A stretch of DNA of 64,000 bases from CAZHFW01 sp964531675 (GCA_964531675.1 CAZHFW010000010.1:1-64000); one strand, 5' to 3'; shown: positions 1-8,401, counted from the first letter of the stretch. Translations and numbers: made by a program. The notes: a model not told the origin generated them from the sequence alone.

Positions 1-24
1 GGGGGGTATGTCCTTCCCCCCACA

Positions 25-50
25 CCCCCCAGCGACGCAGCGCTGGGGGG
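25..50. repeat. GC-rich perfect hairpin
   Basis: CCCCCCAGCG (25-34) pairs perfectly with CGCTGGGGGG (41-50) around a 6-nt loop. Flanking C-rich and G-rich tracts (about 15-24 and 51-70) could extend the stem. There is no T-run, so it is not a clear terminator; it may be a REP-like intergenic palindrome. The rest of 51-230 shows no convincing gene. Confidence 0.45.
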
Positions 51-230
51 GAGGGGTGGCTGTGGGAGAGAGAGTCCCCCAGGGGTGGAACGACAGACTG
101 GTCGCTGGTTCGAAGCGCCGCGCCGAAACCATGTCGCCCCGATCCGCCGACCAGTTCGATGATGGCGCCTTCATTGACCGCTCGTTCGGCCGGGCCGCTG
201 CGCCCAACGCATGTCGCCGTCGCCCAAAGT

Positions 231-244
231 GTAGCATATGCTAC
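231..244. promoter_or_regulatory. 14-bp perfect palindrome, candidate operator upstream of the methyltransferase
   Basis: GTAGCATATGCTAC is a perfect inverted repeat. It overlaps a -10-like TACAAT (242-247), followed by an AT-rich stretch. The methyltransferase ATG lies at 291 behind a CAGGAG ribosome site. A repressor dimer bound here would cover the promoter. No cognate regulator can be assigned; the HTH proteins encoded in the element are candidates. No strong -35 box is visible. Confidence 0.5.
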
Positions 245-290
245 AATATAAAGGCCCTCACTCTACTCGCCAGCCTTCAGGAGCTGCCTC

Positions 291-1613
291 ATGCTCGTCA
301 CGCTCGTGCCTACCTCGTCCATTCACCCCTACGTCACCAACCCCCGCAACAACGACGCCGCCGTGGAGGCCGTCGTGAAGTCCATCCGCGAGTTCGGCTT
401 CAGGCAGCCGATCGTGGTGGACGCCAACAACGTCATCGTCGTCGGCCACACCCGCTGGAAGGCCGCCCAGAAGCTCGGGCTCGAGCAGGTGCCCGTGCAC
501 GTGGCGACCGAACTCACGCCCGCGCAGGCCAAGGCGTACCGGCTGGCGGACAACCAGACGGCGACCATCGCCGAATGGAATCTCGAACTGCTGCCCGCGG
601 AACTGGCCGAGCTGAAGGCCGTGGACTTCGACATGGACCTGCTCGGCTGGACGCCGGAGGAACTCACTGAGCTCATGGCCCCGCCGGAGAACCTTGGGCT
701 CGTGGATCCCGACAGCGTGCCCGAGCCGCCGGACGAGCCGATCACCCAGCCCGGCGACCTGTGGATCCTCGGCGAGCACCGGCTGCTGTGCGGCGATAGC
801 AGCAAGCCCGAGGACGTGGACCGGCTGCTTGATGGTGCGGCCATCCACCTGGTCAACACCGATCCGCCCTACAACGTCAAGGTCGAGCCCCGGTCGAACA
901 ACGCCATCGCGGCGGGGCTGTCGTCCTTCGCGGCAGCAGCCACCACCCACCACCAGAAGTTCGACGTGGAGCGCCATCCGGAGAAGGCCAAGGGCACGCA
1001 CAAGAAGATGCGGGCCAAGGACCGGCCGCTGGCCAACGACTTCGTGTCGGACACGGAGTTCGACCGGCTGCTCGACGCGTGGTTCGGCAACGCCGCCCGG
1101 GTTCTGGTGCCCGGGAGGGGGTTCTACATCTGGGGCGGGTACGCCAACCTGGGGAACTATCCACCCTTCCTGAAGAAGCATGGCCTGTACTTCTCGCAGG
1201 CGATCGTCTGGGACAAGCTGCACCCGGTGCTGACGCGCAAGGACTTCATGGGGGCCTTCGAGCTGGCCTTCTACGGCTGGAAGGAGGGGGCGGCCCACGA
1301 GTACTTCGGCCCCAACAACGCGACGGACCTGTGGCATGTGAAGAAGGTGAACCCCCAGAGCATGGTCCACCTGACGGAGAAGCCGGTGGAGCTGGCTGCC
1401 CGCGCGATGCAGTACAGCAGCCGCAAGGGCGAGAACGTCCTCGACCTGTTCGGCGGCAGCGGATCGACGCTCATCGCGGCCGAGCAGACCAGCCGCAAGG
1501 CGTTCCTGATGGAACTGGACCCGCCGTATTGCGACGTGATCGTGCAGCGCTGGGAGGCGTTTACGGGGAAGAAGGCCGAGCGCGTGGCGGGCGGGAAGGC
1601 GGTGGCGGCGTGA
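291..1613 (+). CDS. ParB-N domain / site-specific DNA methyltransferase fusion
   Basis: The protein has 440 aa. The N-terminal ~100 residues are a ParB/sulfiredoxin-like domain (IREFGFRQPIVVD, then VVGHTRWKAAQKLG and LADNQTA). A DNA N4-cytosine/N6-adenine methyltransferase domain follows. Its catalytic motif DPPY (191-194) precedes the AdoMet-binding motif FGGSGST (387-393), an order typical of beta-class enzymes. This domain pair is common in phages and integrative elements. The protein should transfer methyl groups to specific DNA sites, probably to evade restriction or to regulate the element. No restriction endonuclease gene is adjacent, so it looks like an orphan methyltransferase. The start is supported by CAGGAG about 8 nt upstream. 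A palindromic operator candidate lies about 50 bp before the gene. Confidence 0.9.
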   Translation: MLVTLVPTSSIHPYVTNPRNNDAAVEAVVKSIREFGFRQPIVVDANNVIVVGHTRWKAAQKLGLEQVPVHVATELTPAQAKAYRLADNQTATIAEWNLELLPAELAELKAVDFDMDLLGWTPEELTELMAPPENLGLVDPDSVPEPPDEPITQPGDLWILGEHRLLCGDSSKPEDVDRLLDGAAIHLVNTDPPYNVKVEPRSNNAIAAGLSSFAAAATTHHQKFDVERHPEKAKGTHKKMRAKDRPLANDFVSDTEFDRLLDAWFGNAARVLVPGRGFYIWGGYANLGNYPPFLKKHGLYFSQAIVWDKLHPVLTRKDFMGAFELAFYGWKEGAAHEYFGPNNATDLWHVKKVNPQSMVHLTEKPVELAARAMQYSSRKGENVLDLFGGSGSTLIAAEQTSRKAFLMELDPPYCDVIVQRWEAFTGKKAERVAGGKAVAA

Positions 1614-1774
1614 TCGACCCTGACGAACTGTGGTGGGCCCGCGCGCGTGCGGCGATGGGAGACGAGTTGGTGGATCGGGCGCTGCGGCGTTCCGCCAACA
1701 CCGGCGAACAAACCCTCCCGCCGGAGAAACACCCCAGCGACGGCCGGGGTGAGGGTGATGCTCTGGGGGAGGCC

Positions 1775-2110
1775 TCAGGCGTGCTCGCGGAGGGCGTGGT
1801 ACTCGATCATGGCCGACTCGAAGGCAAGGCCGCCCTCGGCGACGTGCGTCCGGTGACCGGCGGGAAGGACGATGGACCGCTCCTTCAGGAAGGCGAAGGC
1901 GACCGCGACCTGGGTCCAGGTGAGCCCCGTCGCGTCGTGGAGGCCTTCGAGGGTAAACCTCCCTTGGGCCTCGGCGACAGCGCGGGCGACGGCCGTGAAG
2001 GCTTCGCGCGTGCAGCGGTGCTGGTAGGGCTTGCCGCGTGCGGGGACCACGGCGCGGACAAGGCAGCCGCCGGGATCAACGAAGAAGGTCTCGTTGCGGG
2101 TGGTGGTCAC
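1775..2110 (-). CDS. Hypothetical element protein (111 aa)
   Basis: The protein has 111 aa and no recognised domain. The central part (FTAVARAVAEAQGRFTLEGL, then TGLTWTQVAVAFAFLKERSIV) is helical and resembles a small winged-helix DNA-binding fold, which is an inference. It starts with GTG directly after the TGA of the upstream HARE-HTH gene (2111-2632), so the two are probably translationally coupled. It is the last gene of a four-gene minus-strand cluster (3283 to 1775) lying convergent to the methyltransferase. The 161 bp between it and the methyltransferase show no gene. Confidence 0.6.
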   Translation of the reverse strand: MTTTRNETFFVDPGGCLVRAVVPARGKPYQHRCTREAFTAVARAVAEAQGRFTLEGLHDATGLTWTQVAVAFAFLKERSIVLPAGHRTHVAEGGLAFESAMIEYHALREHA

Positions 2111-2632
2111 TCACGCCCCCTTCCCGGGGACGAAGACCCCGCGCTCGTGCTTCTTGAACCGCGCGTCCTTCCCCCTGGCGGCGATCTCCCGGATGATGGC
2201 GGCGTAGAGCGTCGCCTCGGGGGTCTTCCCGCCGGGCGACTTCCACAGCCCCTTGGCCTCCATCGCGGCGATCATCTCCTTAGCCCGCATGGGGACCTTG
2301 GACCCCGCGAGGACCTGCGCCGCGGCGTCGATCGCGCTGAGGCGCTTGGGCTTCGGGGGCTTGGGCTCCTTCGCCGCCTTGCCCGGCTTCTGCGGGCGCT
2401 TGCCCTTGCCGTCCTTGGGATCTTCGTCCCGGGCGTGGAGGCGTTCCTGGGCCCCGTCGGTGGCCGGGGCCGCGTTGTTGGCGACCTCCTTGGCGCTGGG
2501 TACCTCGCGCTCCTGCGGGGCGTGCGCGGCCTCGTGGGGCGTCTGGGTTGGGGCTGGGGCGGCCGCGGACTTGGCCTTCTTGGCGGCGGGCTGCTTGTTG
2601 CTGGTCTTGGGTGCGCTTGGCTTCTTGCTCAT
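2111..2632 (-). CDS. HARE-HTH (winged helix) domain protein
   Basis: The protein has 173 aa. Residues 1-~100 are a low-complexity Lys/Ala/Pro-rich tail of the histone-like, nucleic-acid-binding type. Residues ~100-173 (LSAIDAAAQVLA, PMRAKEMIAAMEAKGLW, TLYAAIIREI, RFKKHERGVF) match the HB1/ASXL/restriction-endonuclease HTH (HARE-HTH) winged-helix pattern. Such domains occur in restriction-linked and chromatin-associated DNA-binding proteins, so a role in DNA binding or anti-restriction within the element is plausible. It lies between the 85-aa gene and the coupled 111-aa gene on the same strand. Confidence 0.7.
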   Translation of the reverse strand: MSKKPSAPKTSNKQPAAKKAKSAAAPAPTQTPHEAAHAPQEREVPSAKEVANNAAPATDGAQERLHARDEDPKDGKGKRPQKPGKAAKEPKPPKPKRLSAIDAAAQVLAGSKVPMRAKEMIAAMEAKGLWKSPGGKTPEATLYAAIIREIAARGKDARFKKHERGVFVPGKGA

Positions 2633-2728
2633 GCTGAACTCCCATACGGGGTTGAATCCCCGCGCACGTCGCGCGGGGGAAGCGCCGCGGCCCCGGTGTC
2701 CCGGGACGGGGCGAGATCGGCGTGGGGG

Positions 2729-2986
2729 TCAGCAGCCCGCGACGCGCTCGATCTCGGTCAGCACCTCGTGGATCATGCTGTTGGTGCCCGCCACCTGCCC
2801 CTTGCGGTCGCGGCCGAGGATCAACCCCGCCGCGATCAGCGCCTTGGCGTAGCGGGACTCCCGGTCCTCGTACCGGCCGACCTGGAAGAGCAGCCGCCCG
2901 CTGGCGGTGACATCCGCGCCCTGGTCGGTGTGGGTGACGGTGACGTTTTCCTCAACCCCGTCGATCTCGATCTGCCTGATAAACAT
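2729..2986 (-). CDS. Hypothetical element protein (85 aa)
   Basis: The 85-aa protein begins MFIRQIEIDGVEENVTVTH and ends in a helical segment with ALIAAGLILGRDRKGQVAG. I do not recognise a family. Its ATG is preceded by a GGAGAAACGCC-type ribosome site. It lies between the DUF6900-like gene and the HARE-HTH gene on the same strand with short gaps, consistent with one small-protein operon of the element. Confidence 0.55.
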   Translation of the reverse strand: MFIRQIEIDGVEENVTVTHTDQGADVTASGRLLFQVGRYEDRESRYAKALIAAGLILGRDRKGQVAGTNSMIHEVLTEIERVAGC

Positions 2987-3016
2987 GGCGTTTCTCCTGT
3001 GTGGCGTGGCGGTTGG

Positions 3017-3283
3017 TCACTTGCGGAAGATGCGTTCGGCCTCAACTCCGGCCCGGTAGCCCGCGTCAAACCCGATGTCGGCCCCGGCCTTCAGCCCGAT
3101 CTCGAAGGCCATGTCGATCACGTCCCGCAGGCTGGCGACGCTGATGTCGTGGAAGTCGAGGGCGTCGCGGCCGCGGGTGGCGAGGGTCTCCAGCCCCAGG
3201 CGCTTACGGGCGGCCTCGGTGGCGGCGGCGAGGGCGGCTTTGGCTTTTCGGTTGGCGCTGGCGGTGGACTTCCTGGTAGGCAC
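3017..3283 (-). CDS. DUF6900-like small protein
   Basis: The protein has 88 aa. The Lys/Ala-rich N-terminus leads into LGLETLATRGRDALDFHDIS, then SLRDVIDMAFEIGLKAG. The 'LDFH-(h)-V/S...AxExG' pattern resembles DUF6900, a small family found on plasmids and phages; this assignment is from memory and tentative. It is the first gene of the minus-strand cluster 3283-1775. The 227-bp divergent gap to the HTH gene at 3511 (3284-3510) probably holds promoters for both directions. Confidence 0.6.
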   Translation of the reverse strand: MPTRKSTASANRKAKAALAAATEAARKRLGLETLATRGRDALDFHDISVASLRDVIDMAFEIGLKAGADIGFDAGYRAGVEAERIFRK

Positions 3284-3510
3284 GTGCGTCGTCTCCTTGG
3301 CGAGCGGGCCCCTTGCCCGCGCTGGTCACATGAGGGCATGACACCCCCGGCATTGCAAGGCGTCGCGGCGAGGAATCCCCCTGAAAACCAGCCTTCTGCG
3401 CATGTGGGCGAGTGCCCACAACCGCGGGTTCTCCACCCTAACACATCGACTGATTTCAATGGATATCCGCCGGCCCAAGGCGTTGGCCTTGGCGGCGAGG
3501 AGGTCGAGTC

Positions 3511-4002
3511 ATGCGTGTCAACGGCGTGCCCCGGGCGCTGAAGCCCACCCAGGAGCGGGCGATCGTCGCGCTGCTGGCCGAGCCGTCGGTCGCGGCGGCG
3601 GCCCGCGCGGCCAACGTGGGCCTGCGCACGCTCCACCAGTGGCTGCGCGACCGGGAGTTCGTGCGGGAGTACCGCGAGGCCAGGCGTGAAGCCTTCAGCC
3701 ACGCGATCAGCATGACCCAGCGCTACGCCCCGATGGCGGTGAACACACTCGCTAAGGTGATGGCCGACCCGCAGGCCCCTTTCACCGCGAAGGTGGCAGC
3801 GGCCGCGGCGCCGCTGAAGTTCGGGCGGGAGTCGATCGAGCTGGACGAACTGGTCGAGCGCGTCGAGAACCTCGAAGGCGGGCCTCCCCCGGCGCTTCCG
3901 CTGCCCCCGACTCCGGGCGAGCCGACGCCGGAGGGGGATGGGCGCGGCGATGAAGACGCAACCGACGCCCCGCCCGAGGACGGCGCTCAGGAGGCCGCGT
4001 GA
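3511..4002 (+). CDS. HTH protein resembling a phage terminase small subunit
   Basis: The protein has 163 aa. The N-terminus (LKPTQERAIVALLAEPSVAA, ARAANVGLRTLHQWLRDREF) is a helix-turn-helix of the kind seen at the N-termini of phage terminase small subunits and related phiFA-type proteins. The middle (VNTLAKVMADPQAPFTAKVAAAAAPLKF) fits the oligomerisation region. The C-terminus (~130-163) is Pro/Asp/Glu-rich and probably disordered. No large terminase follows, so packaging is not demonstrated. Its TGA overlaps the GTG of the next gene (GTGA), indicating co-translation with the zinc-ribbon protein at 3999. Confidence 0.7.
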   Translation: MRVNGVPRALKPTQERAIVALLAEPSVAAAARAANVGLRTLHQWLRDREFVREYREARREAFSHAISMTQRYAPMAVNTLAKVMADPQAPFTAKVAAAAAPLKFGRESIELDELVERVENLEGGPPPALPLPPTPGEPTPEGDGRGDEDATDAPPEDGAQEAA

Positions 4003-4190
4003 ACGTCCGCTCGGCCATCGCCAGGCTGGAGAAGCGCCGGGACCACCCGGGTCAGTGCCCGGAGTGCCGGGGGCTTGGGTGCTGTGCCGTCTGTATAGAT
4101 GGTGAGGCCCCCGTGGGGTGCCCCCGGTGCGGCCTACTCGCCGCCGTGAAGCGGATCATTCTGGCTGAGGAACCGGCGAAGCCGCCTTGA
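3999..4190 (+). CDS. Zinc-ribbon miniprotein 1
   Basis: The protein has 63 aa. A short helix (SAIARLEKRR) is followed by CPECRGLGCCAVC and CPRC, enough cysteines for one zinc ribbon. The GTG start overlaps the stop of the upstream HTH gene by 4 bp. The helix-then-CxxC layout is shared with the 80-aa protein at 4956, so the two may be paralogues. Function is unknown; such proteins in mobile elements usually bind nucleic acid or protein. Confidence 0.6.
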   Translation: MNVRSAIARLEKRRDHPGQCPECRGLGCCAVCIDGEAPVGCPRCGLLAAVKRIILAEEPAKPP

Positions 4191-4284
4191 TCCCATGACG
4201 CGGCCGGAGGTACTCAAGGAGCTACGAGTTGCAGGGTGAACGTAGCCCGGCGCTCGAAGATGCCAGGAGTACCCCGAGGCGCCC

Positions 4285-4959
4285 ATGAAGACCCGCGAGT
4301 CCGACGAGAGCACGCCAGAACGCACCCGCCCCCGAGCGTCACCGTCACCGAAACCCCGCCCATCCGACCCCGCCCGACCGAGACGCCGCTTGCCGCCCGA
4401 GATCCTCAGCCATGACGAGGTGGACCGCCTGCTCGCCGCGTGCGCGGGGAACTCCCCCACCGCTCTCCGCAACCGGGCCCTCATCGCGTTGATGTACCGG
4501 GCAGGGCTGCGGATCAGCGAGGCGCTGCAGGTCCGGCCCAAAGACGCCGACCTGGATGGCGGCGTGGTCCGGGTGCTCTTCGGCAAGGGTGGCCGGTACC
4601 GCGCCGTGGGGATCGACCCTGCCGGTGCAGACGTGATCCGAGCGTGGGCCACGCGCCGGGCGGGACTCGGGATCCCGGCCAGCGCTCCGCTGCTCTGCAC
4701 GCTCCGCGGCACCGCCGTCACGGACGCCTACGTCCGGCGGCTGCTCCCCAAGCTGGCGGCCCGCGCTGGCATCCTGAAGCGCGTCCACGCCCACGGGCTG
4801 CGGCATACCCACGCCGCCCAACTCCGATCCGAGGGCGTGGACATCGGCCTGATCTCCAAGCAGCTCGGCCACGCCAGCATCACCACCACCGCCCGCTACC
4901 TGGACCACATTCAACCCACAGCCGTCATCGACGCCATGCGGCGGAGGACCTGGGCATGA
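4285..4959 (+). CDS. Tyrosine recombinase, catalytic core only (XerC/D-like)
   Basis: The 224-aa protein consists almost entirely of a phage-integrase-family catalytic domain. The catalytic residues are visible: Arg76 in AGLRISEAL, His170 and Arg173 in HGLRH, His196 in LGHAS and the nucleophile Tyr205 in TARYLDH. The N-terminal core-binding (SAM-like) domain is absent, being replaced by a ~35-residue Ser/Arg/Pro-rich leader, so the protein is shorter than typical Xer proteins (~300 aa). It probably acts in dimer resolution or inversion rather than primary integration, since a full-length integrase sits at the att end. Its stop overlaps the next ATG (ATGA). Confidence 0.85.
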   Translation: MKTRESDESTPERTRPRASPSPKPRPSDPARPRRRLPPEILSHDEVDRLLAACAGNSPTALRNRALIALMYRAGLRISEALQVRPKDADLDGGVVRVLFGKGGRYRAVGIDPAGADVIRAWATRRAGLGIPASAPLLCTLRGTAVTDAYVRRLLPKLAARAGILKRVHAHGLRHTHAAQLRSEGVDIGLISKQLGHASITTTARYLDHIQPTAVIDAMRRRTWA

Positions 4960-5198
4960 GACTCGCCAGCCGGATCCAGAAGCTTGAACGCCGGGCGCTC
5001 CCCGAGGGCCCCACCATCTGCCCCACCTGCGAACTGCCGATCGGGAGCGATGACATCCCGCCCGAGCGGATCACGCTGTGCTTCCCCGGGGGCCAGGAAC
5101 CCGGCGGGCCCGGGGAGGAGGAGGACCCCTCGAAGGACTTCTGCCCCGAGTGCGGGCGGCGGGTGGTGTTCAGGATTGAGTTCGATTCTGCTGGGTAG
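4956..5198 (+). CDS. Zinc-ribbon miniprotein 2
   Basis: The protein has 80 aa. A basic helix (RLASRIQKLERR) is followed by CPTC, a ~38-residue acidic linker and CPEC next to GRRVVFRIEF, forming a four-cysteine zinc ribbon. The ATG overlaps the recombinase stop (ATGA), so both are made from one message. The C-terminal CxxCxRRxVxRI motif recurs in the third miniprotein at 5229. Function is unknown. Confidence 0.6.
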   Translation: MRLASRIQKLERRALPEGPTICPTCELPIGSDDIPPERITLCFPGGQEPGGPGEEEDPSKDFCPECGRRVVFRIEFDSAG

Positions 5199-5228
5199 TC
5201 GGAGGTCGGAGGTGAAACGGAGCCCGCG

Positions 5229-5486
5229 ATGAATCTTAACCGGCGCGTTGGACGACCGGAACAAGCGGATGTGAAGCGGCGCGGATCGGTTATGTGTGCG
5301 GCGTGCGGGTTCGCGGTGCATCCTGAGGAGACGCCGACAGCGCTGGTGAGCCGGGTGGTGCCGATGCCCTCCGTGATCGGGGATGCGCTGCCGGAGTTCA
5401 ACCCCGCAGATGACCTCTGCGGATGTTGCGCGCGGCGGCTGGTGTATCGGATACCCAAGCCTAGGGTGGTGTGCAGGGCGAGCTGA
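5229..5486 (+). CDS. Zinc-ribbon miniprotein 3
   Basis: The protein has 85 aa with CAAC (~residues 23-26), then LCGCCARRLVYRI near the C-terminus. The cysteine spacing and the CxxCxRRLVYRI end match the preceding 80-aa protein, so it is probably a diverged tandem duplicate. It lies 30 bp downstream on the same strand and ends 2 bp from a convergent minus-strand ORF fragment. Confidence 0.55.
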   Translation: MNLNRRVGRPEQADVKRRGSVMCAACGFAVHPEETPTALVSRVVPMPSVIGDALPEFNPADDLCGCCARRLVYRIPKPRVVCRAS

Positions 5487-5487
5487 G

Positions 5488-5673
5488 TCAGCCCCCCTGT
5501 GGGGGCGTGGGCTCTGGCGTAAGGGACCGCACAAACCTCACGAGCCAAGAGGCGGCCTCGTGGAAGCCGCCCGCCCGCTTCTCGGTGGTGACTTCGTAGA
5601 GGTGGGGGACGCGTGTTCCGGACGTTGTGCAGTCGGTGTACATCCAGAACCGGTCACGCTCGTTGGGCGTCAA
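5488..5673 (-). pseudogene. 5'-truncated small gene at a module junction
   Basis: From a TTG codon the frame encodes 61 aa (NERDRFWMYTDCTTSGTRVP, then HLYEVTTEKRAGGF). The same frame stays open upstream to 5751 and reads protein-like (RWGIFVGGPRDGERAVL), but it meets a TAA at about 5752-5754 without any ATG or GTG. The most economical reading is a gene that lost its 5' end where the lower-GC ATPase module (from 5768) begins. A functional TTG-started protein cannot be excluded. The family is not recognised. Confidence 0.4.
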
Positions 5674-5767
5674 GACGGCCCGCTCCCCGTCGCGCGGGCC
5701 GCCGACGAAGATGCCCCAGCGAGTTGCGGTGCGGCGGACAATGCGGTAGGAGCATTATCTTACGGGT

Positions 5768-8401
5768 ATGAGCGACGCAGCAGCCCGGCCCGAATCTGTC
5801 CTAGAAGCCATCCTTCGATGGTCCAACACTCGGCCGCTTTGGCTTCGAGACGCACTACGCCGCGTCGTGCAGCAGCCTGCAATCACCGACAAGGACATCG
5901 AGGAGCTCAAGAGCATCTGTCTCGCCGAGCACGGCACGGACCTCGCATTCGCGAAGGCAACGGCGAAGACTTTGATTGCGGCCGACCTTCCGTCCTCGCC
6001 GACGGCGGCGAACTCCGTGAGCCTGGTGTCCATTTCTGCCGTCGAGTCGGCGAACCAGCTCGCACCAGGTCAGACACTCACCATCGCACCAGCGGGATTG
6101 ACGGTGGTTTACGGCGACAGTGGAGCGGGCAAGTCCGGGTATTCAAGAATCCTCAAGCGGTCGTGCAGAGCGAGAAACCGCGGGGACCAAATCGAGCCCG
6201 ACATCTTCGCAACGACGCCGAAGCGAGGGGCGAAGGCTCGCATTGACTATCAGACCGGTGCCACGCCGAAGAGCGTGGCTTGGTCCGACGGCCCGAACCC
6301 CATGGTTCCTGAGCTCTCGGCCATCAGCGTATTTGACTCGGAATGTGCAGCCATCCACGTCGAAGAGAAGAATGACGTGGCCTTCCGACCGCACGGCCTC
6401 GATGTACCCGAGCGGCTTGCGTCTACTTGCCAGCGTCTCAAGACTTCGCTTGAAGCAGACGGGAAGGCGGCAGCCGCGGAGCGTGACGCCGTATTTCACC
6501 TGCCAACCTGGACCGCCACCACGTCCGTCGGCAAGATTCTGTCCAGTCTCCGACACGACACGAACTTCGCGAGCTTGGAGAAGCTCGCGGTCATGAGTGA
6601 CGCGGAGAAGAAGCGGCTCAAAGACCTACGCGAGGACCTCTCGAAGGACCCCGCGGCCGCCGCTAAGGAGATTCGTCTCCGCATTGGTCGCCTCAAGGCG
6701 GTCGCCACCTACCTCGAAACTGTCGAGGCACAGACCTCAGATACCAAGCTCAGCGAACTGTCCCGGCTCGTCGCGGAATCACGAACAACACGAGATGCGG
6801 CCAGGGTGGCCGCAGAATCCCTCTTTGCTGGAAGCCTGCTCACGGGCATCGGGAGTGAAACCTGGAGAGAACTTTGGGAGTCGGCCCGCCGCTACTCCGA
6901 GAGCACGGCGTATCCAAAACAGGCGTATCCGGTGACGGCGAAGGACGCCCTCTGTGTGCTTTGCCATCAGCCGATTGGTGCCGAGGCAGCAGACCATCTT
7001 CACAAGCTCGAAGATTTCGTCAGAGCAGACACGGAGAAGCTCGCGAAGGAGGCTCAGTCGAAGGCCAAGACCGCGTGGGAAGCCCTCAAGAGAGCAGAGG
7101 TGTGCACGGGTCCGTGTCGCGAAGGACTGAAAGAGCTCAAGCACCATGAGCCTGGTATCGCGGCAGACGTGCGACGCTTCGTCATCGTCGCTGGGCTGAG
7201 AAAGCGACACGTGCTCAGGGCCATCGACGCAAAGCAGCACCCTTCGCCTCCTGCGGCTAGCACGTCCCCGCTGAAAGAGCTTCGCGAGTTCATCCAGCGA
7301 GAATCCGACAGAGCGACAGCGTTGGAAAAGGCCGCGGTCGATGCGGCTCGCACAAAGCTCAAGAGCGAGTGTGCCGAGCTTCACGACCGGGAGCTCCTGG
7401 GGCCGTTGCTGCCGAAGGTGAAGGCGGAGATTGAACGGCTGCAGCGTGTGAACACCCTCGACAAGTGCCTCGCCGCCGCCAATACAAAGCCCATCACAGA
7501 GCTCGGAAACGGCCTTGCCGAACAGGTGCTCACTCCGCAGCTTCGCGACCGCTTCGCCGAGGAGCTCATCGGTCTCGCCGGGAGCAAGGTCAGAGCGGAG
7601 CTCACGTACGCGGGAGGCAAAGCGGGCACTCCGCAGTACCAGGTGCGGCTAATCGCTCGGCCGTCGGCTGATGTCGCCGACGTTCTCAGCGAGGGGGAAT
7701 CGAAGTGTGTAGCGCTGGCAGGCTTCATGACCGAGCTTGCAACCGCTGACCATCGTTCCGCCATCATCTTTGATGACCCAGTGTCTTCGCTCGACCACAA
7801 GTGGCGACAGAAGGTGGCGAAGAGGCTTGCTAAAGAGGGACGCACTCGTCAGGTGGTAGTGCTGACGCACGACATCGTTTTCGTGCACGACCTCCACGAC
7901 CACGCGAAGACGGAGTCGGTTTCCTGTGAACTCCGCAACCTCCGTCGCGATTCAACTGGCACCGGAGTTGTCGGCGACGGGTTGCCGTGGCTAGGCATGA
8001 AAGTTGAGGCCCGCCTGGACGACCTTGGCAAGCGAGCTCGAGCCGCTCGCACGCTGTTCGACGGTGGTGACGAAGAGGCATACAACCGCGAGGTTGAAGG
8101 CATCTACAGCGACCTCAGGGCGACGTGGGAGCGAGCTCTCGAAGACGTGGCCTTTCAGAGAACGGTGCTCCGCCACCGCGACTACATCAACTCAGAGTAC
8201 CTTCGCAAGGTGAGCGTGCTGACGCTCCAAGACTGCGAGGACTTTCGAAAGCACTTCCACAAGTGCTGCGACTTGACCAACTCGCACGACAGGTCTCCCG
8301 GCCGAAACCCCGAACACCCGGAGCCGACCGAGCTCCTCGCAGACATCAAAGCTCTGGAGGAGTGGGTGGGTAGTCTCCGCGACCGACAGAAGGCCATCTA
8401 G
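5768..8401 (+). CDS. RloC/PrrC-like AAA ATPase with CxxC hook, candidate defence effector
   Basis: The protein has 877 aa. A split ABC/SMC-type ATPase is visible: Walker A GDSGAGKS (116-123), ABC signature LSEGESK (from about 640), Walker B AIIFDDPVSSLD (Asp669/670) and switch LTHD (699-702). Between the halves is a long coiled-coil-rich region with CVLC (396-399) placed like a Rad50/RloC zinc hook. About 170 residues follow the switch, including RATWE (784-788) and SHDR (839-842). These could supply the Arg-Glu-His type residues used by PrrC/RloC anticodon nucleases, but this is inference. Related stand-alone ATPases occur in phage-defence and restriction loci. A TATC/T-rich -10-like box 7 nt before the ATG and no Shine-Dalgarno suggest a leaderless transcript. 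GC content is visibly lower than in neighbouring genes. Confidence 0.8.
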   Translation: MSDAAARPESVLEAILRWSNTRPLWLRDALRRVVQQPAITDKDIEELKSICLAEHGTDLAFAKATAKTLIAADLPSSPTAANSVSLVSISAVESANQLAPGQTLTIAPAGLTVVYGDSGAGKSGYSRILKRSCRARNRGDQIEPDIFATTPKRGAKARIDYQTGATPKSVAWSDGPNPMVPELSAISVFDSECAAIHVEEKNDVAFRPHGLDVPERLASTCQRLKTSLEADGKAAAAERDAVFHLPTWTATTSVGKILSSLRHDTNFASLEKLAVMSDAEKKRLKDLREDLSKDPAAAAKEIRLRIGRLKAVATYLETVEAQTSDTKLSELSRLVAESRTTRDAARVAAESLFAGSLLTGIGSETWRELWESARRYSESTAYPKQAYPVTAKDALCVLCHQPIGAEAADHLHKLEDFVRADTEKLAKEAQSKAKTAWEALKRAEVCTGPCREGLKELKHHEPGIAADVRRFVIVAGLRKRHVLRAIDAKQHPSPPAASTSPLKELREFIQRESDRATALEKAAVDAARTKLKSECAELHDRELLGPLLPKVKAEIERLQRVNTLDKCLAAANTKPITELGNGLAEQVLTPQLRDRFAEELIGLAGSKVRAELTYAGGKAGTPQYQVRLIARPSADVADVLSEGESKCVALAGFMTELATADHRSAIIFDDPVSSLDHKWRQKVAKRLAKEGRTRQVVVLTHDIVFVHDLHDHAKTESVSCELRNLRRDSTGTGVVGDGLPWLGMKVEARLDDLGKRARAARTLFDGGDEEAYNREVEGIYSDLRATWERALEDVAFQRTVLRHRDYINSEYLRKVSVLTLQDCEDFRKHFHKCCDLTNSHDRSPGRNPEHPEPTELLADIKALEEWVGSLRDRQKAI

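Noticed and set aside
1079..3541. 820-aa plus-strand open frame (and a GTG start at 1610 overlapping the methyltransferase stop)
   Set aside because: It is open only because it runs antisense to four credible minus-strand genes. The first ~40 residues after 1610 look mildly protein-like, but no stop separates them from the antisense part.
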